A stretch of 64,000 nucleotides of DNA from Flavobacterium rivuli WB 3.3-2 = DSM 21788 (GCF_000378485.1 NZ_KB899970.1:310001-374000), one strand, 5' to 3'; counted from the first letter of the stretch, positions 23,779-33,181 are shown. The notes: generated by a model not told the origin, from the sequence alone. Numbers and translations: made by a program.

Positions 23779-25692
23779 ATGAAAAAATTACTACTCTTAA
23801 CATTTTTTGCGTTAGGCAATTGCCTTTATGCCCAAAACACAGCAGCCACCTGCGAATCAGCCTATTCACTTTGCGGTGCCCTTGGTGAGCCATTTCAAAA
23901 CACCATAAATGCTGTAAGTGCCGATTCTACATCGGTAGCCTCATTTGGTTGCCTTGCTACCACGCCAAATCCCGCATGGTTTTACCTGCCAATCAGCCAA
24001 AGCGGAGATTTAACTTTTACAATGACTCAAATAAGCGATACTGGAGCCTATATTGATGTAGATTTTATATGCTGGGGTCCGTTTAACAGCCTTGACGGTG
24101 TATGTGGCCCAGAAAACCTTAAGCCTGAAACGCAGGTTGGATGCAGCTATTCTACTGCCCCTATAGAAACTTTTACTATAGTAGGAGCTACAGAAGGTGA
24201 CTATTACATGATCCTGATAACTAATTTTAGTAACCAGCCCGGTACTATAACTATAGAGAATACAGGTGGTACTAATGTGGGCCCGCAGGGCGTATTAAAT
24301 TGCTCCGGTATTAATCTTAACGCCTTTTTAGATGCTAATGCAAATGGCACCCAGGATACAGGCGAGATAAGTTTTCCTTATGGTAATTTTATTTATGAAG
24401 CAAATGCAGATGGCAATGTCCATAATGTAACAGCGTTTAGCGGTGATTTTACTATTTATGACCAAAACCTGACTAATGTGTATGATGTAAGTTATGAGGT
24501 ATCTCCACAATTTGCGGCTTATTATACGGTTACAACACCATCGTATACTAATTTGGCGGTAGAAGAGGCTAACAATATAGTTACTTATAATTTCCCTGTG
24601 GTATCAACAGGAGATTACCATGATTTAAATACAAGTATCATCGCTTTAGGCCCGCCGATACCAGGGTTTAGTTATGATTACTCCATTACTTATACAAACT
24701 CCGGGGTGGGAGTACTGCCTACAGGCACAGTAAGCTTTACAATTGAACCTGGTTTTGAGATTTTAGAAGTTTATCTTGGAGGTGTTCCGATTATTGTAAC
24801 CCCTACAGCTACAGGTTTTGAATATACTTTTACTAACCTGCAGCCTTTTGAAACGGCTGTACTATATGTAAGTGTACAGGTGCCGTTATTGCCGGATGTA
24901 GCACTGGGAGATTTAGTTACTGCAACGGTAACCGTTACTCCATTAGAAGACGATGTGGAACCGGAAGATAACACCTCTACCTCTGTTCGCGAAGTTGTGG
25001 GTTCTTATGACCCTAATGATATTACAGAATCAAGAGGCAGGGAAATTGAGATAAATACTTTTGATGATGCTGATTATTTATATTACACGGTACGTTTCCA
25101 GAATACGGGTACATACCATGCGCGTAATGCAAGGATAGAAGATCTACTGGGTACACAGTTTGACTATAGTACGGTACAGGTTATACGTTCAAGCCATGAC
25201 TTTACTATGGACAGGCAAAACAATCACCTTACCTGGACGTTTAATAATATTTACCTGCCGGCATCTCAGGATAACGAGCCTGCAAGCCACGGTTATATTT
25301 ACTTTAGGGTAAAACCTTTACCGGGTTATGAAGTAGGCGATATCATACCAAACTCTGCCGATATTTATTTTGACTTTAACCCTGCAATTGTAACAAACAC
25401 ATTCGAGTCTGAATTTGTAGAAAGGGCATTGGCAGTTAAACCGGTTGTGGCTAATAGTTTTGTACTGTACCCTAACCCTGCTAAAAACCTTGTTAATATT
25501 ACGGCATCAGCTAATAGCGATACTATTGCTGCGGTAAAAATATATGACCTTACAGGTAAAACTATTTACACAACTAAAGCTAATGCAGCAAGCCTTACCA
25601 TAGACAGTGCTGCATTTGCATCGGGAACCTATTTTGTAGAAGTAGTAAATAATGCAGGAGCTAAAACCGTTCAGAAATTGCTAATAGAATAA
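23779..25692 (+). CDS. T9SS type A cargo protein with N-terminal Cys-rich domain and DUF7619-like domain
   Basis: 637 aa from the ATG at 23779 (MKKLLLLTFFALGNCLYAQN, a clear signal peptide; the frame continues 16 codons upstream). Regions: a Cys-containing beta domain (about 20-165, CESAYSLCGALGEPFQN and PNPAWFYLPISQSG), beta-rich middle repeats with DUF11-like character (about 280-400), a domain matching DUF7619 (SYDPNDITESRGREI through NSADIYFDFNPAIVTN) and a T9SS C-terminal sorting domain (YPNPAKNLVNIT ... LLIE). It should be exported and attached at the cell surface, perhaps as an adhesin. A short paralog follows at 25829. Confidence 0.88.
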   Translation: MKKLLLLTFFALGNCLYAQNTAATCESAYSLCGALGEPFQNTINAVSADSTSVASFGCLATTPNPAWFYLPISQSGDLTFTMTQISDTGAYIDVDFICWGPFNSLDGVCGPENLKPETQVGCSYSTAPIETFTIVGATEGDYYMILITNFSNQPGTITIENTGGTNVGPQGVLNCSGINLNAFLDANANGTQDTGEISFPYGNFIYEANADGNVHNVTAFSGDFTIYDQNLTNVYDVSYEVSPQFAAYYTVTTPSYTNLAVEEANNIVTYNFPVVSTGDYHDLNTSIIALGPPIPGFSYDYSITYTNSGVGVLPTGTVSFTIEPGFEILEVYLGGVPIIVTPTATGFEYTFTNLQPFETAVLYVSVQVPLLPDVALGDLVTATVTVTPLEDDVEPEDNTSTSVREVVGSYDPNDITESRGREIEINTFDDADYLYYTVRFQNTGTYHARNARIEDLLGTQFDYSTVQVIRSSHDFTMDRQNNHLTWTFNNIYLPASQDNEPASHGYIYFRVKPLPGYEVGDIIPNSADIYFDFNPAIVTNTFESEFVERALAVKPVVANSFVLYPNPAKNLVNITASANSDTIAAVKIYDLTGKTIYTTKANAASLTIDSAAFASGTYFVEVVNNAGAKTVQKLLIE

Positions 25693-25711
25693 TGATTAAT
25701 AATCATAATCC

Positions 25712-25744
25712 AAACCCCTGTCGGATAATCCGGCAGGGGTTTTT
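25712..25744 (+). terminator. Intrinsic terminator of the large T9SS gene
   Basis: A 10-bp GC-rich stem (25715-25724 with 25730-25739) is followed by TTTTT, 20 bases after the stop. Confidence 0.88.
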
Positions 25745-25828
25745 GCTTTATCGGCATAACTGTTTAAAAGTGCAGCAGCAGGGTAGGGTAATGAATGGTT
25801 TAAATGTTTAATTACCAAACCAACACTT

Positions 25829-26605
25829 ATGAAAAGAATACTACTATTAGCCCTGACTTTTGCCGGGCAATTTGTTTACGCGCAAAACGACGGATTAACA
25901 TGCGAAACTCCTCACTCGCTATGCAATGGGCTTGAATTCCCATATGTGAATTCTGTAAATGTGCCTGCTGCCAGCGAAGAATCGGCTCTTTCTTATGGAT
26001 GCCTAGATACAACTCCTAATCCCAGCTGGTTCTCTTTACCCATAGGCGAGAGCGGCACTGTTAGTGTAACAATAAATCAGACTCATAATAGCGGCGAATC
26101 TCTTGATGTAAATTTTATTGCATGGGGACCATTTGAAAATGCGGAGGCTTGCGGGCATGAAAATCTTAATCCTAATACGCAAGTGGGTTGCAGTAACTCT
26201 GAAAGCCTCACAGAGGTATTTACAATGCCTAATGCTGTTGCAGGTACACACTACATTGTAATGGTTACAAACCCAAGCAATCAACCAGCTACGCTTATGT
26301 TTACCCCAGCCGGCACTACAGGGCCTAACGCACTTAATTGCGATGTGGCAAGTATAGGCCATAATACGTTAAGCAATATTGTACTTTATCCTAATCCTAC
26401 TAAAAACAGTTTTAACATGACAGCAGGTGGTAGTGTTATTACATCGGTAAATATATATGACCTTGCCGGTAAAACTATCTTTAGAGTAAATGCAAATGCC
26501 CAAAGCGTTACTATAGATACCTCTGCCTTAGCAACGGGTACTTATCTCACGGAGATAATAAACAGCGATAATGTTAAAACCATTAAGAAGCTAATAATCA
26601 ATTGA
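25829..26605 (+). CDS. Short T9SS type A cargo protein, paralog of the preceding gene
   Basis: 258 aa. Signal peptide MKRILLLALTFAGQFVYAQN, then a domain aligning to the N-terminal domain of the 637-aa neighbour (CETPHSLCNGLEFPYVNSVN, TTPNPSWFSLPIGESGT, NPNTQVGCS, SNQPATL), directly joined to a T9SS sorting domain (LYPNPTKNSFNMT, YDLAGKTIFRVNANAQ, IKKLIIN). The central DUF11-like and DUF7619-like regions are absent. The upstream 25781-25790 holds a GGGTAGGGTA motif, 38 bases before the ATG, akin to one before the LamG lipoprotein gene. Confidence 0.85.
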   Translation: MKRILLLALTFAGQFVYAQNDGLTCETPHSLCNGLEFPYVNSVNVPAASEESALSYGCLDTTPNPSWFSLPIGESGTVSVTINQTHNSGESLDVNFIAWGPFENAEACGHENLNPNTQVGCSNSESLTEVFTMPNAVAGTHYIVMVTNPSNQPATLMFTPAGTTGPNALNCDVASIGHNTLSNIVLYPNPTKNSFNMTAGGSVITSVNIYDLAGKTIFRVNANAQSVTIDTSALATGTYLTEIINSDNVKTIKKLIIN

Positions 26606-26619
26606 TTTTTAATAGTTGT

Positions 26620-26654
26620 ACAAAAAAAAGTGGGCCGGATGCTCACTTTTTTTG
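26620..26654. terminator. Bidirectional terminator between convergent genes
   Basis: The stem ACAAAAAAAAGTG...CACTTTTTTTGT encloses a short GC core. It lies between the stops at 26605 (plus) and 26658 (minus). Confidence 0.85.
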
Positions 26655-26657
26655 TAA

Positions 26658-27227
26658 TTAAAAAGGATTAAGCTTATTTATTGTTTCCTGTTTTATCCTG
26701 CGCTTGTCTAATTCAATGGCAATTTCTGTATTAATTTCGTTTTGTAATGTTATTTTAAAAGTTTCTATCTCAGTATTTACCTCCTGTATATATTGCTCTA
26801 TAAAGGCTACATCTTTTAGCATAGCGGCTTTTACAGAGGCAATGGCAGCATCATTGTTTTCTATCTTTTCAAAGTAATATTCCTCAATAAAAAGAAATCC
26901 TTTTACTATTGCGAATTTGTTACTTGCTTTTAGCAGGCTTTCAATTTTTTGTTTCAGGAGGTTGTGGTCGCCTTTTATGGGAATACTATAATAGGCATAG
27001 TTTACAACATCACCCTCATGGTAATCAAAACCTTCGGGGGCGTTATTGTCGGTCAGGGTTTTAGATTTAATTTCTACCGACAGTAAGTCTTTTTGCAGTT
27101 CCGGCGGCTGTATGTTATAATCTTCCTGAAGTTCTTCCTTGTAAAGGTCAGATTTTAGCTGGGCGTCATCGGCATTTGCTATCTCTTTTTTTACATTATC
27201 AATTATCTTAGAGTAAATTGTTTTCAT
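26658..27227 (-). CDS. Hypothetical soluble protein, 189 aa
   Basis: No family recognised. It is cytosolic, with no signal peptide. The central part (VVNYAYYSIPIKGDHNLLKQK) has aromatic beta segments. The C-terminal 70 residues are a long predicted helix rich in Glu, Ile and Lys (DVAFIEQYIQEVNTEIETFK) that may form a coiled coil. It has its own terminator shared with the convergent T9SS gene, and no operon partner. Confidence 0.75.
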   Translation of the reverse strand: MKTIYSKIIDNVKKEIANADDAQLKSDLYKEELQEDYNIQPPELQKDLLSVEIKSKTLTDNNAPEGFDYHEGDVVNYAYYSIPIKGDHNLLKQKIESLLKASNKFAIVKGFLFIEEYYFEKIENNDAAIASVKAAMLKDVAFIEQYIQEVNTEIETFKITLQNEINTEIAIELDKRRIKQETINKLNPF

Positions 27228-27474
27228 AGTTAGTCGTTTTACCCAAAGTTACAAACCTCAAAAAGGAAGATTCCAAATAAAATATTAAAGCTTTCTTATA
27301 TTATATGTAAAGCAAATGCTTATTTTGTGAAAACTTTTTATCCTGAACAGATATTGTTTGTAATATTATTGACTAAAATACCTGTAAATAATGGCTTGTT
27401 TATTTGCTTACGCACACGATTGATGAATACATATTTTTTATTACTTTGCGGAGATTTTAACGCATATACATTTC

Positions 27475-28200
27475 ATGAAAAATACATTTCTTGCCCTTGC
27501 GGCATTGTTGGTTATTGTTGCCTGTAAAAAAGAAGACCACGGCGATGCTAATGTGCACATTACAGGAAACATTAAAGGCTTTAAAAAAGGGCAGCTTTTT
27601 ATAAAAAAGTATAATGATACAGCACTTGTAAACATAGATACCATTGTTATAGATGGTGATTCTCATTTTGAAAGCCACTTAAAAATCGATTCGCCGGAGA
27701 TGTTGTATTTGGTAATTGACAGGGTTAAAACAGCATCTGTAGATAACGATTTACCGTTTTTTGCCGAACCCGGCAATATAAAAATAGAAACCACAAAAGA
27801 CGAATTTTTTGGCAAAGCAAAAATTACAGGGTCTGAAAACCAAAAGCTGTATGAAGAGTTTAAAGCAGTAAAAAATAAGTTTGTTAACGATAACCTCGAC
27901 CTTACTAAGCTAAGCTATGAGGCGGGTAAAAACGTGGCAAGGCAGGATAGCATTGCCTTAAAAGCAGACCAGTTAAAAAAACGCCGCTACCTGCACACCG
28001 CAAACTTTGCGCTTAACCACGCCGATCATGAAGTTGGGCCGTATGTAGCAATATCTGAAATTGCGCAGGATATCAATTTAAAATATCTTGATACCATTAA
28101 TAAAAGCATGACCCCTAAAGTGGCAAAATCACGCTATGGTAAAATGCTTACAGATGTTATTGCAGAACGTAAAAAGCTTGAAGCAGCTCCGGCGCAGTAA
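27475..28200 (+). CDS. DUF4369-type lipoprotein
   Basis: 241 aa. A short lipoprotein signal (MKNTFLALAALLVIVAC, Cys17) is followed by the pattern HITGNIKGFKKGQLFIKKYN ... DTIVIDGDSHFESHLKIDSPEMLYLVID typical of DUF4369, the N-terminal domain often fused to thioredoxin-like TlpA proteins. Here no thioredoxin CxxC domain follows; the rest (about 120-241) is helical and charged. It is therefore a stand-alone envelope protein of unknown role. The membrane gene at 28233 follows after 32 bases. Confidence 0.82.
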   Translation: MKNTFLALAALLVIVACKKEDHGDANVHITGNIKGFKKGQLFIKKYNDTALVNIDTIVIDGDSHFESHLKIDSPEMLYLVIDRVKTASVDNDLPFFAEPGNIKIETTKDEFFGKAKITGSENQKLYEEFKAVKNKFVNDNLDLTKLSYEAGKNVARQDSIALKADQLKKRRYLHTANFALNHADHEVGPYVAISEIAQDINLKYLDTINKSMTPKVAKSRYGKMLTDVIAERKKLEAAPAQ

Positions 28201-28232
28201 TTTAAGATATACATCCATTAATAATTGTTGTT

Positions 28233-28682
28233 ATGAAACACAAAGCACACATGTATTTCTGGATAACGGCATTGCTCATACTTACAGTGGGAGGCCTGCT
28301 GCAATTAATATCAACAAACAGTACTGTAGATATTAATGTTAAAGATATCTATCTGGTAATGGCAACTTTTCATTTTTCGCTATTCCTTGCTTTTATCTAT
28401 TTTATGTTAGGGGTTTGCTATTGGTTTTTTTATAAGCAAAATATCCTGCTAAATAAAAAACTAACTAAAGTGCATACGGTAATTACTGTTTTGGGGTTAC
28501 CGGCATATTTGCTGCTTAATATGTACATTGAATATAAAAGTGAAGAGCCGCTTTATGTAGTATTGGATAATTACCAGCTTTATTATAAAATACTGATGGG
28601 TATTTTTCTCACTGTTGTAATTGTACAATTTCTTTTTCCTGTAAACATACTTATAAGCCTTATAAAACGAAAAAAAGCATGA
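28233..28682 (+). CDS. Four-span membrane protein, hypothetical
   Basis: 149 aa with hydrophobic helices at about residues 7-27, 40-65, 81-98 and 120-142. No conserved motif recognised. It is downstream of the DUF4369 lipoprotein on the same strand, probably in one transcript. The stop codon lies in the ascending arm of the terminator. Confidence 0.7.
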   Translation: MKHKAHMYFWITALLILTVGGLLQLISTNSTVDINVKDIYLVMATFHFSLFLAFIYFMLGVCYWFFYKQNILLNKKLTKVHTVITVLGLPAYLLLNMYIEYKSEEPLYVVLDNYQLYYKILMGIFLTVVIVQFLFPVNILISLIKRKKA

Positions 28683-28706
28683 CCCGCGGGTTATGCTTTT
28701 TTGTTA
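28671..28706 (+). terminator. Intrinsic terminator overlapping the end of the four-span protein gene
   Basis: The stem AAAAGCATGACC/GGTTATGCTTTT is followed by TT(G). The TGA stop (28680-28682) is inside the left arm. Confidence 0.85.
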
Positions 28707-28726
28707 TATGTGTTTGCTTTACAGTT

Positions 28727-28999
28727 TTAAAACTTGTTTCTGATGTAATACTTAGAATCCAGCCCATCATCCTCAAAACTATTAAGCGGTTTTGGCTTTG
28801 GTTTTTTGGCTGCCGTCTTTTTCTTCCAAAGTTCAAAGTTATCGTGCGATAGCTTCTTCTTCATAATATCTGTCACTTCCTTTTCAGACAATCCATATTG
28901 GGTTTTAATCTCATCAAAAGGTTTTTTCTCTTCCTGGGCCAGCGCAACAATCTTGTCTAACGCTTCCCTGTCCAGTTCGGCACGGCTACTCTTTTTCAT
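28727..28999 (-). CDS. DUF2805 (TIGR03643) family protein
   Basis: 90 aa. The core LDKIVALAQEEKKPFDEIKTQYGLSEKEVTDIMKKKLSHDNFELWKKK shows the DUF2805 pattern: an HTH-like helix pair followed by F-x-LW. The C-terminus is a Lys/Pro-rich tail. Function unknown; in other bacteria these genes are often near cryptochrome/photolyase and DUF2256 genes. Here it is alone, about 15 kb from a DUF2256 gene. A GTG one codon upstream (29002) is possible, but the ATG is preferred. Confidence 0.85.
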   Translation of the reverse strand: MKKSSRAELDREALDKIVALAQEEKKPFDEIKTQYGLSEKEVTDIMKKKLSHDNFELWKKKTAAKKPKPKPLNSFEDDGLDSKYYIRNKF

Positions 29000-29254
29000 C
29001 ACGTGAAAAAATTAAATCAGGTAAATAGGTTAAATGTTTAAGAAATTCGTTTTATCAATATTACTAAAAAATCTAATAAGATGAGTGGGTATAGTATTTT
29101 TTCACAATTTGATAAAAAGAGGTTGCCTGCATAACCATAATTTAGTATTCTTGTTGCAAAATCTTTGAAATAATTTAATTAAGTCGTGTTTTAACTTAAA
29201 GTTTTTAAAGTAAGAGTCAAATATACATGTTGCGGTTTACGAATAATCTACCAT

Positions 29255-29608
29255 TTAAGTATACAAATATGCCCAGGCTATTAATGCCAATTGTAGCGGC
29301 AGGCGCAGTAGCAATATCCATTTAGGAACTCCAAGGCCAACGCGCTCATTTATGTACATATAAATATTAGCAGGAAACACGGCTATAAGTAATGCAATAA
29401 TACCCCACGCTGCCCATGACGATACTGCCGGAATACACAGCGCGACGCCTAATAAAAATTCGGCAATGCCGCTAATAAAGTTCAGCGCTTTAGGCGATGG
29501 CAGGGCGGGAGGAATCATGCGCTGGTATAATCTGGGCACCCTAAAGTGGTTTAACCCCGCCAAAATATAAATGGCTGCCATTATGTACAAGTGCCAGGGT
29601 AAGGTCAT
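29255..29608 (-). CDS. DoxX-family membrane protein
   Basis: 117 aa with four membrane helices (about 5-20, 44-62, 66-84 and 97-115). The sequence IYILAGLNHFRVPRLYQRMIPPALP, followed by a second helix with GIAEFLLGVAL, matches the DoxX/SURF4-like pattern. Such proteins sit in the inner membrane, and some link to redox or oxidative stress functions; the exact role is unknown. It is isolated, with about 250 bases of non-coding DNA on the downstream side. Confidence 0.82.
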   Translation of the reverse strand: MTLPWHLYIMAAIYILAGLNHFRVPRLYQRMIPPALPSPKALNFISGIAEFLLGVALCIPAVSSWAAWGIIALLIAVFPANIYMYINERVGLGVPKWILLLRLPLQLALIAWAYLYT

Positions 29609-29649
29609 AAGAGTAGTGTTTATCTCAAAGTTAACAAATTTAAAGTTTA

Positions 29650-29672
29650 AGAGTAGAGCCAGACACGAATTT
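29650..29672. repeat. Intergenic repeat phrase (inverted GTGAAATTCGTGTC)
   Basis: CCAGACACGAATTTCACAAAT is the reverse complement of the phrase at about 14873-14890 and of a variant at 14110-14128. It lies in an intergenic gap upstream of the DoxX gene. Confidence 0.45.
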
Positions 29673-29725
29673 CACAAATTATCAGGAAATGAATACTTAA
29701 AATTCTTGTCCTATCAGTAATAGAA

Positions 29726-29751
29726 CAAAAAAGGCTGCCAATTGGCAGCCT
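29726..29751 (-). terminator. Intrinsic terminator of the lipocalin/OmpA operon
   Basis: A perfect stem AGGCTGCC/GGCAGCCT (29732-29751) with an A run on the left, giving a U run on the minus strand, 26 bases after the OmpA gene stop. Confidence 0.9.
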
Positions 29752-29776
29752 CTACGCACATAGCTGAATAACTATA

Positions 29777-30472
29777 TTATTGTTTAGCCTCTTTTTGGGC
29801 GTCCTGTACCATTTTTTCGTTTGCAGTAATAGCAAACTCTACACGCCTGTTTTTTGCCATACCATCTTTAGTAGTATTGTCAGCAATCGGGTCGGCTTCG
29901 CCCATACCTTTAGCTTCTATCCTTGCACTTTTAATGCCTTTACCGCCTAAGTAGCTTTTTACGGCAGCAGCCCTCTGGTTAGAAAGGTTAAGGTTGTACT
30001 CATCGCTACCACTACTGTCAGTGTAACCAAAAATCTGTATGTTGGTATCGGGGTATTCGTTAAATACCGGAACCAGTTTATCAAGGTTAGCCTTAGCTGT
30101 AGATGTTAACGTAGCTTTATTAAGGTCGAAATTTACAGAGTTTTCACCCAGTGTAATTTTAATACCTTCGCCCACCCTTTCAACTTCAGCTCCCGGAAGC
30201 GCCTCATCTATTTTCTGGGCCTGTTTGTCCATCCTGTTTCCTATAAGGCCACCGGCTGTACCACCTACAACACCGCCTATAATTGCGCCCAGTGCCGTGT
30301 TACCGCCTTTACCTATGTTGTTGCCTAAAATACCGCCTATAACAGCGCCACCGGCAGCACCTATACCTACACCTCTTTGTGTATTGTTGGTGTTTTTAAC
30401 AGACTCGCAAGAGGTTATGCCCATACTTGCAATAAAGGCAAGCGCCAGGATATAAATTTTTGTTGTTTTCAT
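29777..30472 (-). CDS. OmpA-family lipoprotein with glycine zipper
   Basis: 231 aa. Lipoprotein signal (MKTTKIYILALAFIASMGITSC, Cys22), then a glycine-zipper segment (about 34-80, GIGAAGGAVIGGILGNNIGK) that may insert in the membrane, then an OmpA/MotB peptidoglycan-binding domain (about 110-222) with FGYTDSSGSDEYNLNLSNQR and the closing NRRVEFAI. It resembles YiaD/YfiB-type proteins that tether the outer membrane to the wall. It follows the lipocalin gene by 27 bases in one operon ended by a strong hairpin. Confidence 0.93.
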   Translation of the reverse strand: MKTTKIYILALAFIASMGITSCESVKNTNNTQRGVGIGAAGGAVIGGILGNNIGKGGNTALGAIIGGVVGGTAGGLIGNRMDKQAQKIDEALPGAEVERVGEGIKITLGENSVNFDLNKATLTSTAKANLDKLVPVFNEYPDTNIQIFGYTDSSGSDEYNLNLSNQRAAAVKSYLGGKGIKSARIEAKGMGEADPIADNTTKDGMAKNRRVEFAITANEKMVQDAQKEAKQ

Positions 30473-30499
30473 GCTTATTATAATTTGTGTTTATTGAAT

Positions 30500-30955
30500 T
30501 TAAACTTTAGAGAAGCTGTATACAACCTCTACATTTTTACCGCCCACGCTTATATTATCTACAAGGTCAAAAGAGTTTTCTGTCTGGTTCCTTATAGTAA
30601 GTATATAACCTTCGGTTACACGTTTTGCTTTTTGGCCTTCGGTAATTTTAAGGTTAAAAGTGCCTGCTTTAGTAACCGTCCATACAATAGGGCTGGTAAA
30701 AGACGGGCATCCTGCACCAGATGAGGTAAGGTTCATGGTACCTTTATTATTGTTAGATATAAAATTCCACGAGCTGCCTACAAAGCATTTAGAGTCGGCA
30801 ACATCAAAAGAAGTTACTTTAATATAATCAGAACCCGGGTACGACACGTTAGATATTGTCCAGTTACCTTTAATTCCAGTCTGCGATTTCTGGTCTAACG
30901 ACCCGCACGAGGCAAACAATGCCACCATCATGCATAGTGCTAAAAACTTTTTCAT
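30500..30955 (-). CDS. Lipocalin-like lipoprotein
   Basis: 151 aa. Lipoprotein signal MKKFLALCMMVALFASC (Cys17). The mature part starts GIKGNWTISNVSYPGS, the G-x-W entry of lipocalin-like beta barrels, with two later Cys (DSKCFVGSSWNF, GAGCPSF) that could pair. Expected location is the periplasmic face of a membrane. It is the first gene of an operon with the OmpA-type lipoprotein, suggesting a joint envelope role. Confidence 0.85.
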   Translation of the reverse strand: MKKFLALCMMVALFASCGSLDQKSQTGIKGNWTISNVSYPGSDYIKVTSFDVADSKCFVGSSWNFISNNNKGTMNLTSSGAGCPSFTSPIVWTVTKAGTFNLKITEGQKAKRVTEGYILTIRNQTENSFDLVDNISVGGKNVEVVYSFSKV

Positions 30956-31294
30956 AATTTGTAATACGTTTAGGTTATCTTACTTGTTTATTGGTATAAA
31001 GTTACAGGTTTTAATGCCTACTTTACAATAGCTGTGCTATTTTTTTAACAGGAAATAGTGTAATAAATGCACTGATAAATGTAAGGCTATGAGAGCCTGA
31101 TGTTTGATTTTAAAGTAAAAGCCGAAGATTATTTTTTTTATTTTTACCCGATTAATGTTTTCTTAAAATTATCTTCCTTTAACACTTCAACTTATCGATT
31201 ACGGGGTAATGATGCTAAAATGCCAATTTGTCACCAATGCATTTTTGGTACTTAATTTGACAACACTAAAACAACGAACAAAAAACCTTATACT
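30956..31294. other. Non-coding region between the divergent lipocalin operon and htpG
   Basis: 339 bases, AT-rich, without a plausible gene. The right end holds a likely htpG promoter: TTG (31228-31230), 21 bases, then TTAATTTG (31252-31259, one mismatch to TAnnTTTG). No CIRCE-type inverted repeat was seen, so heat control by HrcA is not supported. Confidence 0.6.
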
Positions 31295-33181
31295 ATGGCA
31301 ACAGGAAAAATTAATGTTTCGGTAGAAAACATATTTCCCCTAATCAAGAAATTTTTATACAGCGACCACGAGATATTTTTACGTGAACTTGTGAGTAACG
31401 CCACCGATGCCACTCTTAAACTTAAACACCTTACAAACATAGGCGAGACTGCTGTAGAGTATGGCAACCCTATAATAGAGGTTAAGGTAGATAAAGAGGC
31501 TAAGAAAATCTATATTACAGACCAGGGTCTTGGTATGACCGGCGAAGAGGTAGAAAAATACATTAATCAGGTAGCATTCTCCGGAGCTGAAGAATTCCTT
31601 GAAAAATATAAAGAATCTGCCAAAGATTCAGGTATCATTGGCCACTTTGGCCTTGGTTTCTATTCGGCCTTCATGGTGGCAGAAAAAGTAGAGATAATTA
31701 CCAAGTCGTATAAAGATGAGCCTGCTGTACACTGGATATGTGATGGCAGCCCGGAATTTACGCTGGAACCAAGCGATAAAACAACCCGTGGTACTGAGAT
31801 AGTACTGCACATTGCAGAAGATTCTCTCGACTTTTTAGAAGATTCTAAAATTCGTGAGCTTCTTAAAAAATACAACAAGTTTATGCCGGTGCCTATTAAA
31901 TTTGGTACCCATAAAGAAAACCTGCCTGTACCACCGGATGCACCGGTAGATTACCAGCCCGAAGAAGTAGAGGTTGATACCTTTATAAACAACCCTAACC
32001 CGGCATGGACAAAACAACCGGCCGACCTTACCGATGAAGATTACAAAACGTTTTACCACGAGTTGTACCCTACACAGTTTGAAGACCCGTTATTCAACAT
32101 ACACCTTAATGTAGATTACCCGTTTAACTTAACAGGTATTTTATATTTCCCTAAACTTTCTGCCGACCTTCAGGTTCAGAAAGATAAAATACAACTGTAC
32201 CAAAACCAGGTTTTTGTTACCGATAACGTAGAGGGCATTGTTCCGGAATTCCTTACCATGCTTCGTGGTGTGATTGACAGCCCGGACATTCCGCTTAACG
32301 TATCGCGTTCGTACCTTCAGGCCGATGGTGCCGTTAAAAAAATATCGAACTACATTACCCGTAAAGTAGCCGATAAGCTTAAATCGTTATTTAACGAGAA
32401 CCGTGAGGACTTTGAGCAAAAATGGAACGACATCAAGATCGTATTAGAGTACGGTATGCTTAGCGAACCTAAATTCTACGAAAAGGCAGGCAGCTTTGTA
32501 TTGTATCCTACGGTAGATGGTAAATTCTACACGCTTGAAGAGCTTAAAGAAAACCTGAAAGACACACAAACCGATAAAGACGGCAAACTTGTAGTGCTTT
32601 ATGCGTCTAACAAAGACGCGCAGCACAGCTATATAGTATCTGCACAGGAAAAAGGCTATCAGGTGTTGTTGTTAGATTCTCCTATTGTGTCGCACCTTAT
32701 CCAGAAGCTTGAAGCGGATAACGAGAACGTAACGTTTGTACGTGTAGATGGCGACCATGTAGAGAAACTTATCAATAAAGATGAGTTGCAGATTTCTAAA
32801 CTTAGCGAAGACGAAAAAGAAAAGCTAAAAACGGCTCTTGAAGAAATTGTACCTAAGCAAAACTACAGCGTTCAGCTGGAGGCTTTAGATAGCAATGCAG
32901 CACCATTCATTATTACCCAGCCGGAGTTTATGCGCCGTATGAAAGAAATGAGTGCCAGCGGCGGTGGCGGTATGTTTGGTATGGGCAATTTCCCTGATAT
33001 GTATAACCTTGTGGTTAACACTAACAGCGAACTTGCTACAAGCATATTGAACACTGAAGATAAAACGCACCAGGAAGCATTGGTTAAACAAGCGTTAGAC
33101 CTTGCTAAACTAAGCCAAAACCTGCTTAAAGGCGAAGAGCTTACTGCTTTTGTAAAAAGAAGCTTTGAGCTGATAAAATAG
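31295..33181 (+). CDS. htpG: Molecular chaperone HtpG (Hsp90)
   Basis: 628 aa, the normal bacterial length. The N-terminal GHKL ATPase shows LRELVSNATDA (about 29-39), ITDQGLGMT and the lid/glycine motif GHFGLGFYSAFMV. The middle domain carries LNVSRSYLQ with the catalytic Arg. The C-terminal dimerisation domain lacks the eukaryotic MEEVD tail. HtpG folds and remodels client proteins in the cytosol under stress. It is transcribed alone. A stretch of glycines near the end (ASGGGGMFGMGNF, about 551-563) is a local curiosity. Confidence 0.98.
   Translation: MATGKINVSVENIFPLIKKFLYSDHEIFLRELVSNATDATLKLKHLTNIGETAVEYGNPIIEVKVDKEAKKIYITDQGLGMTGEEVEKYINQVAFSGAEEFLEKYKESAKDSGIIGHFGLGFYSAFMVAEKVEIITKSYKDEPAVHWICDGSPEFTLEPSDKTTRGTEIVLHIAEDSLDFLEDSKIRELLKKYNKFMPVPIKFGTHKENLPVPPDAPVDYQPEEVEVDTFINNPNPAWTKQPADLTDEDYKTFYHELYPTQFEDPLFNIHLNVDYPFNLTGILYFPKLSADLQVQKDKIQLYQNQVFVTDNVEGIVPEFLTMLRGVIDSPDIPLNVSRSYLQADGAVKKISNYITRKVADKLKSLFNENREDFEQKWNDIKIVLEYGMLSEPKFYEKAGSFVLYPTVDGKFYTLEELKENLKDTQTDKDGKLVVLYASNKDAQHSYIVSAQEKGYQVLLLDSPIVSHLIQKLEADNENVTFVRVDGDHVEKLINKDELQISKLSEDEKEKLKTALEEIVPKQNYSVQLEALDSNAAPFIITQPEFMRRMKEMSASGGGGMFGMGNFPDMYNLVVNTNSELATSILNTEDKTHQEALVKQALDLAKLSQNLLKGEELTAFVKRSFELIK

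Noticed and set aside
25781..25790. GGGTAGGGTA motif before a T9SS gene as a sure sigma target
   Set aside because: It differs by one base from the motif near the sigma gene and occurs once; listed only as an accessory observation.
30956..31294. Possible CIRCE or heat-shock operator before htpG
   Set aside because: No 9-base inverted repeat of the TTAGCACTC type; only a weak promoter match was found.
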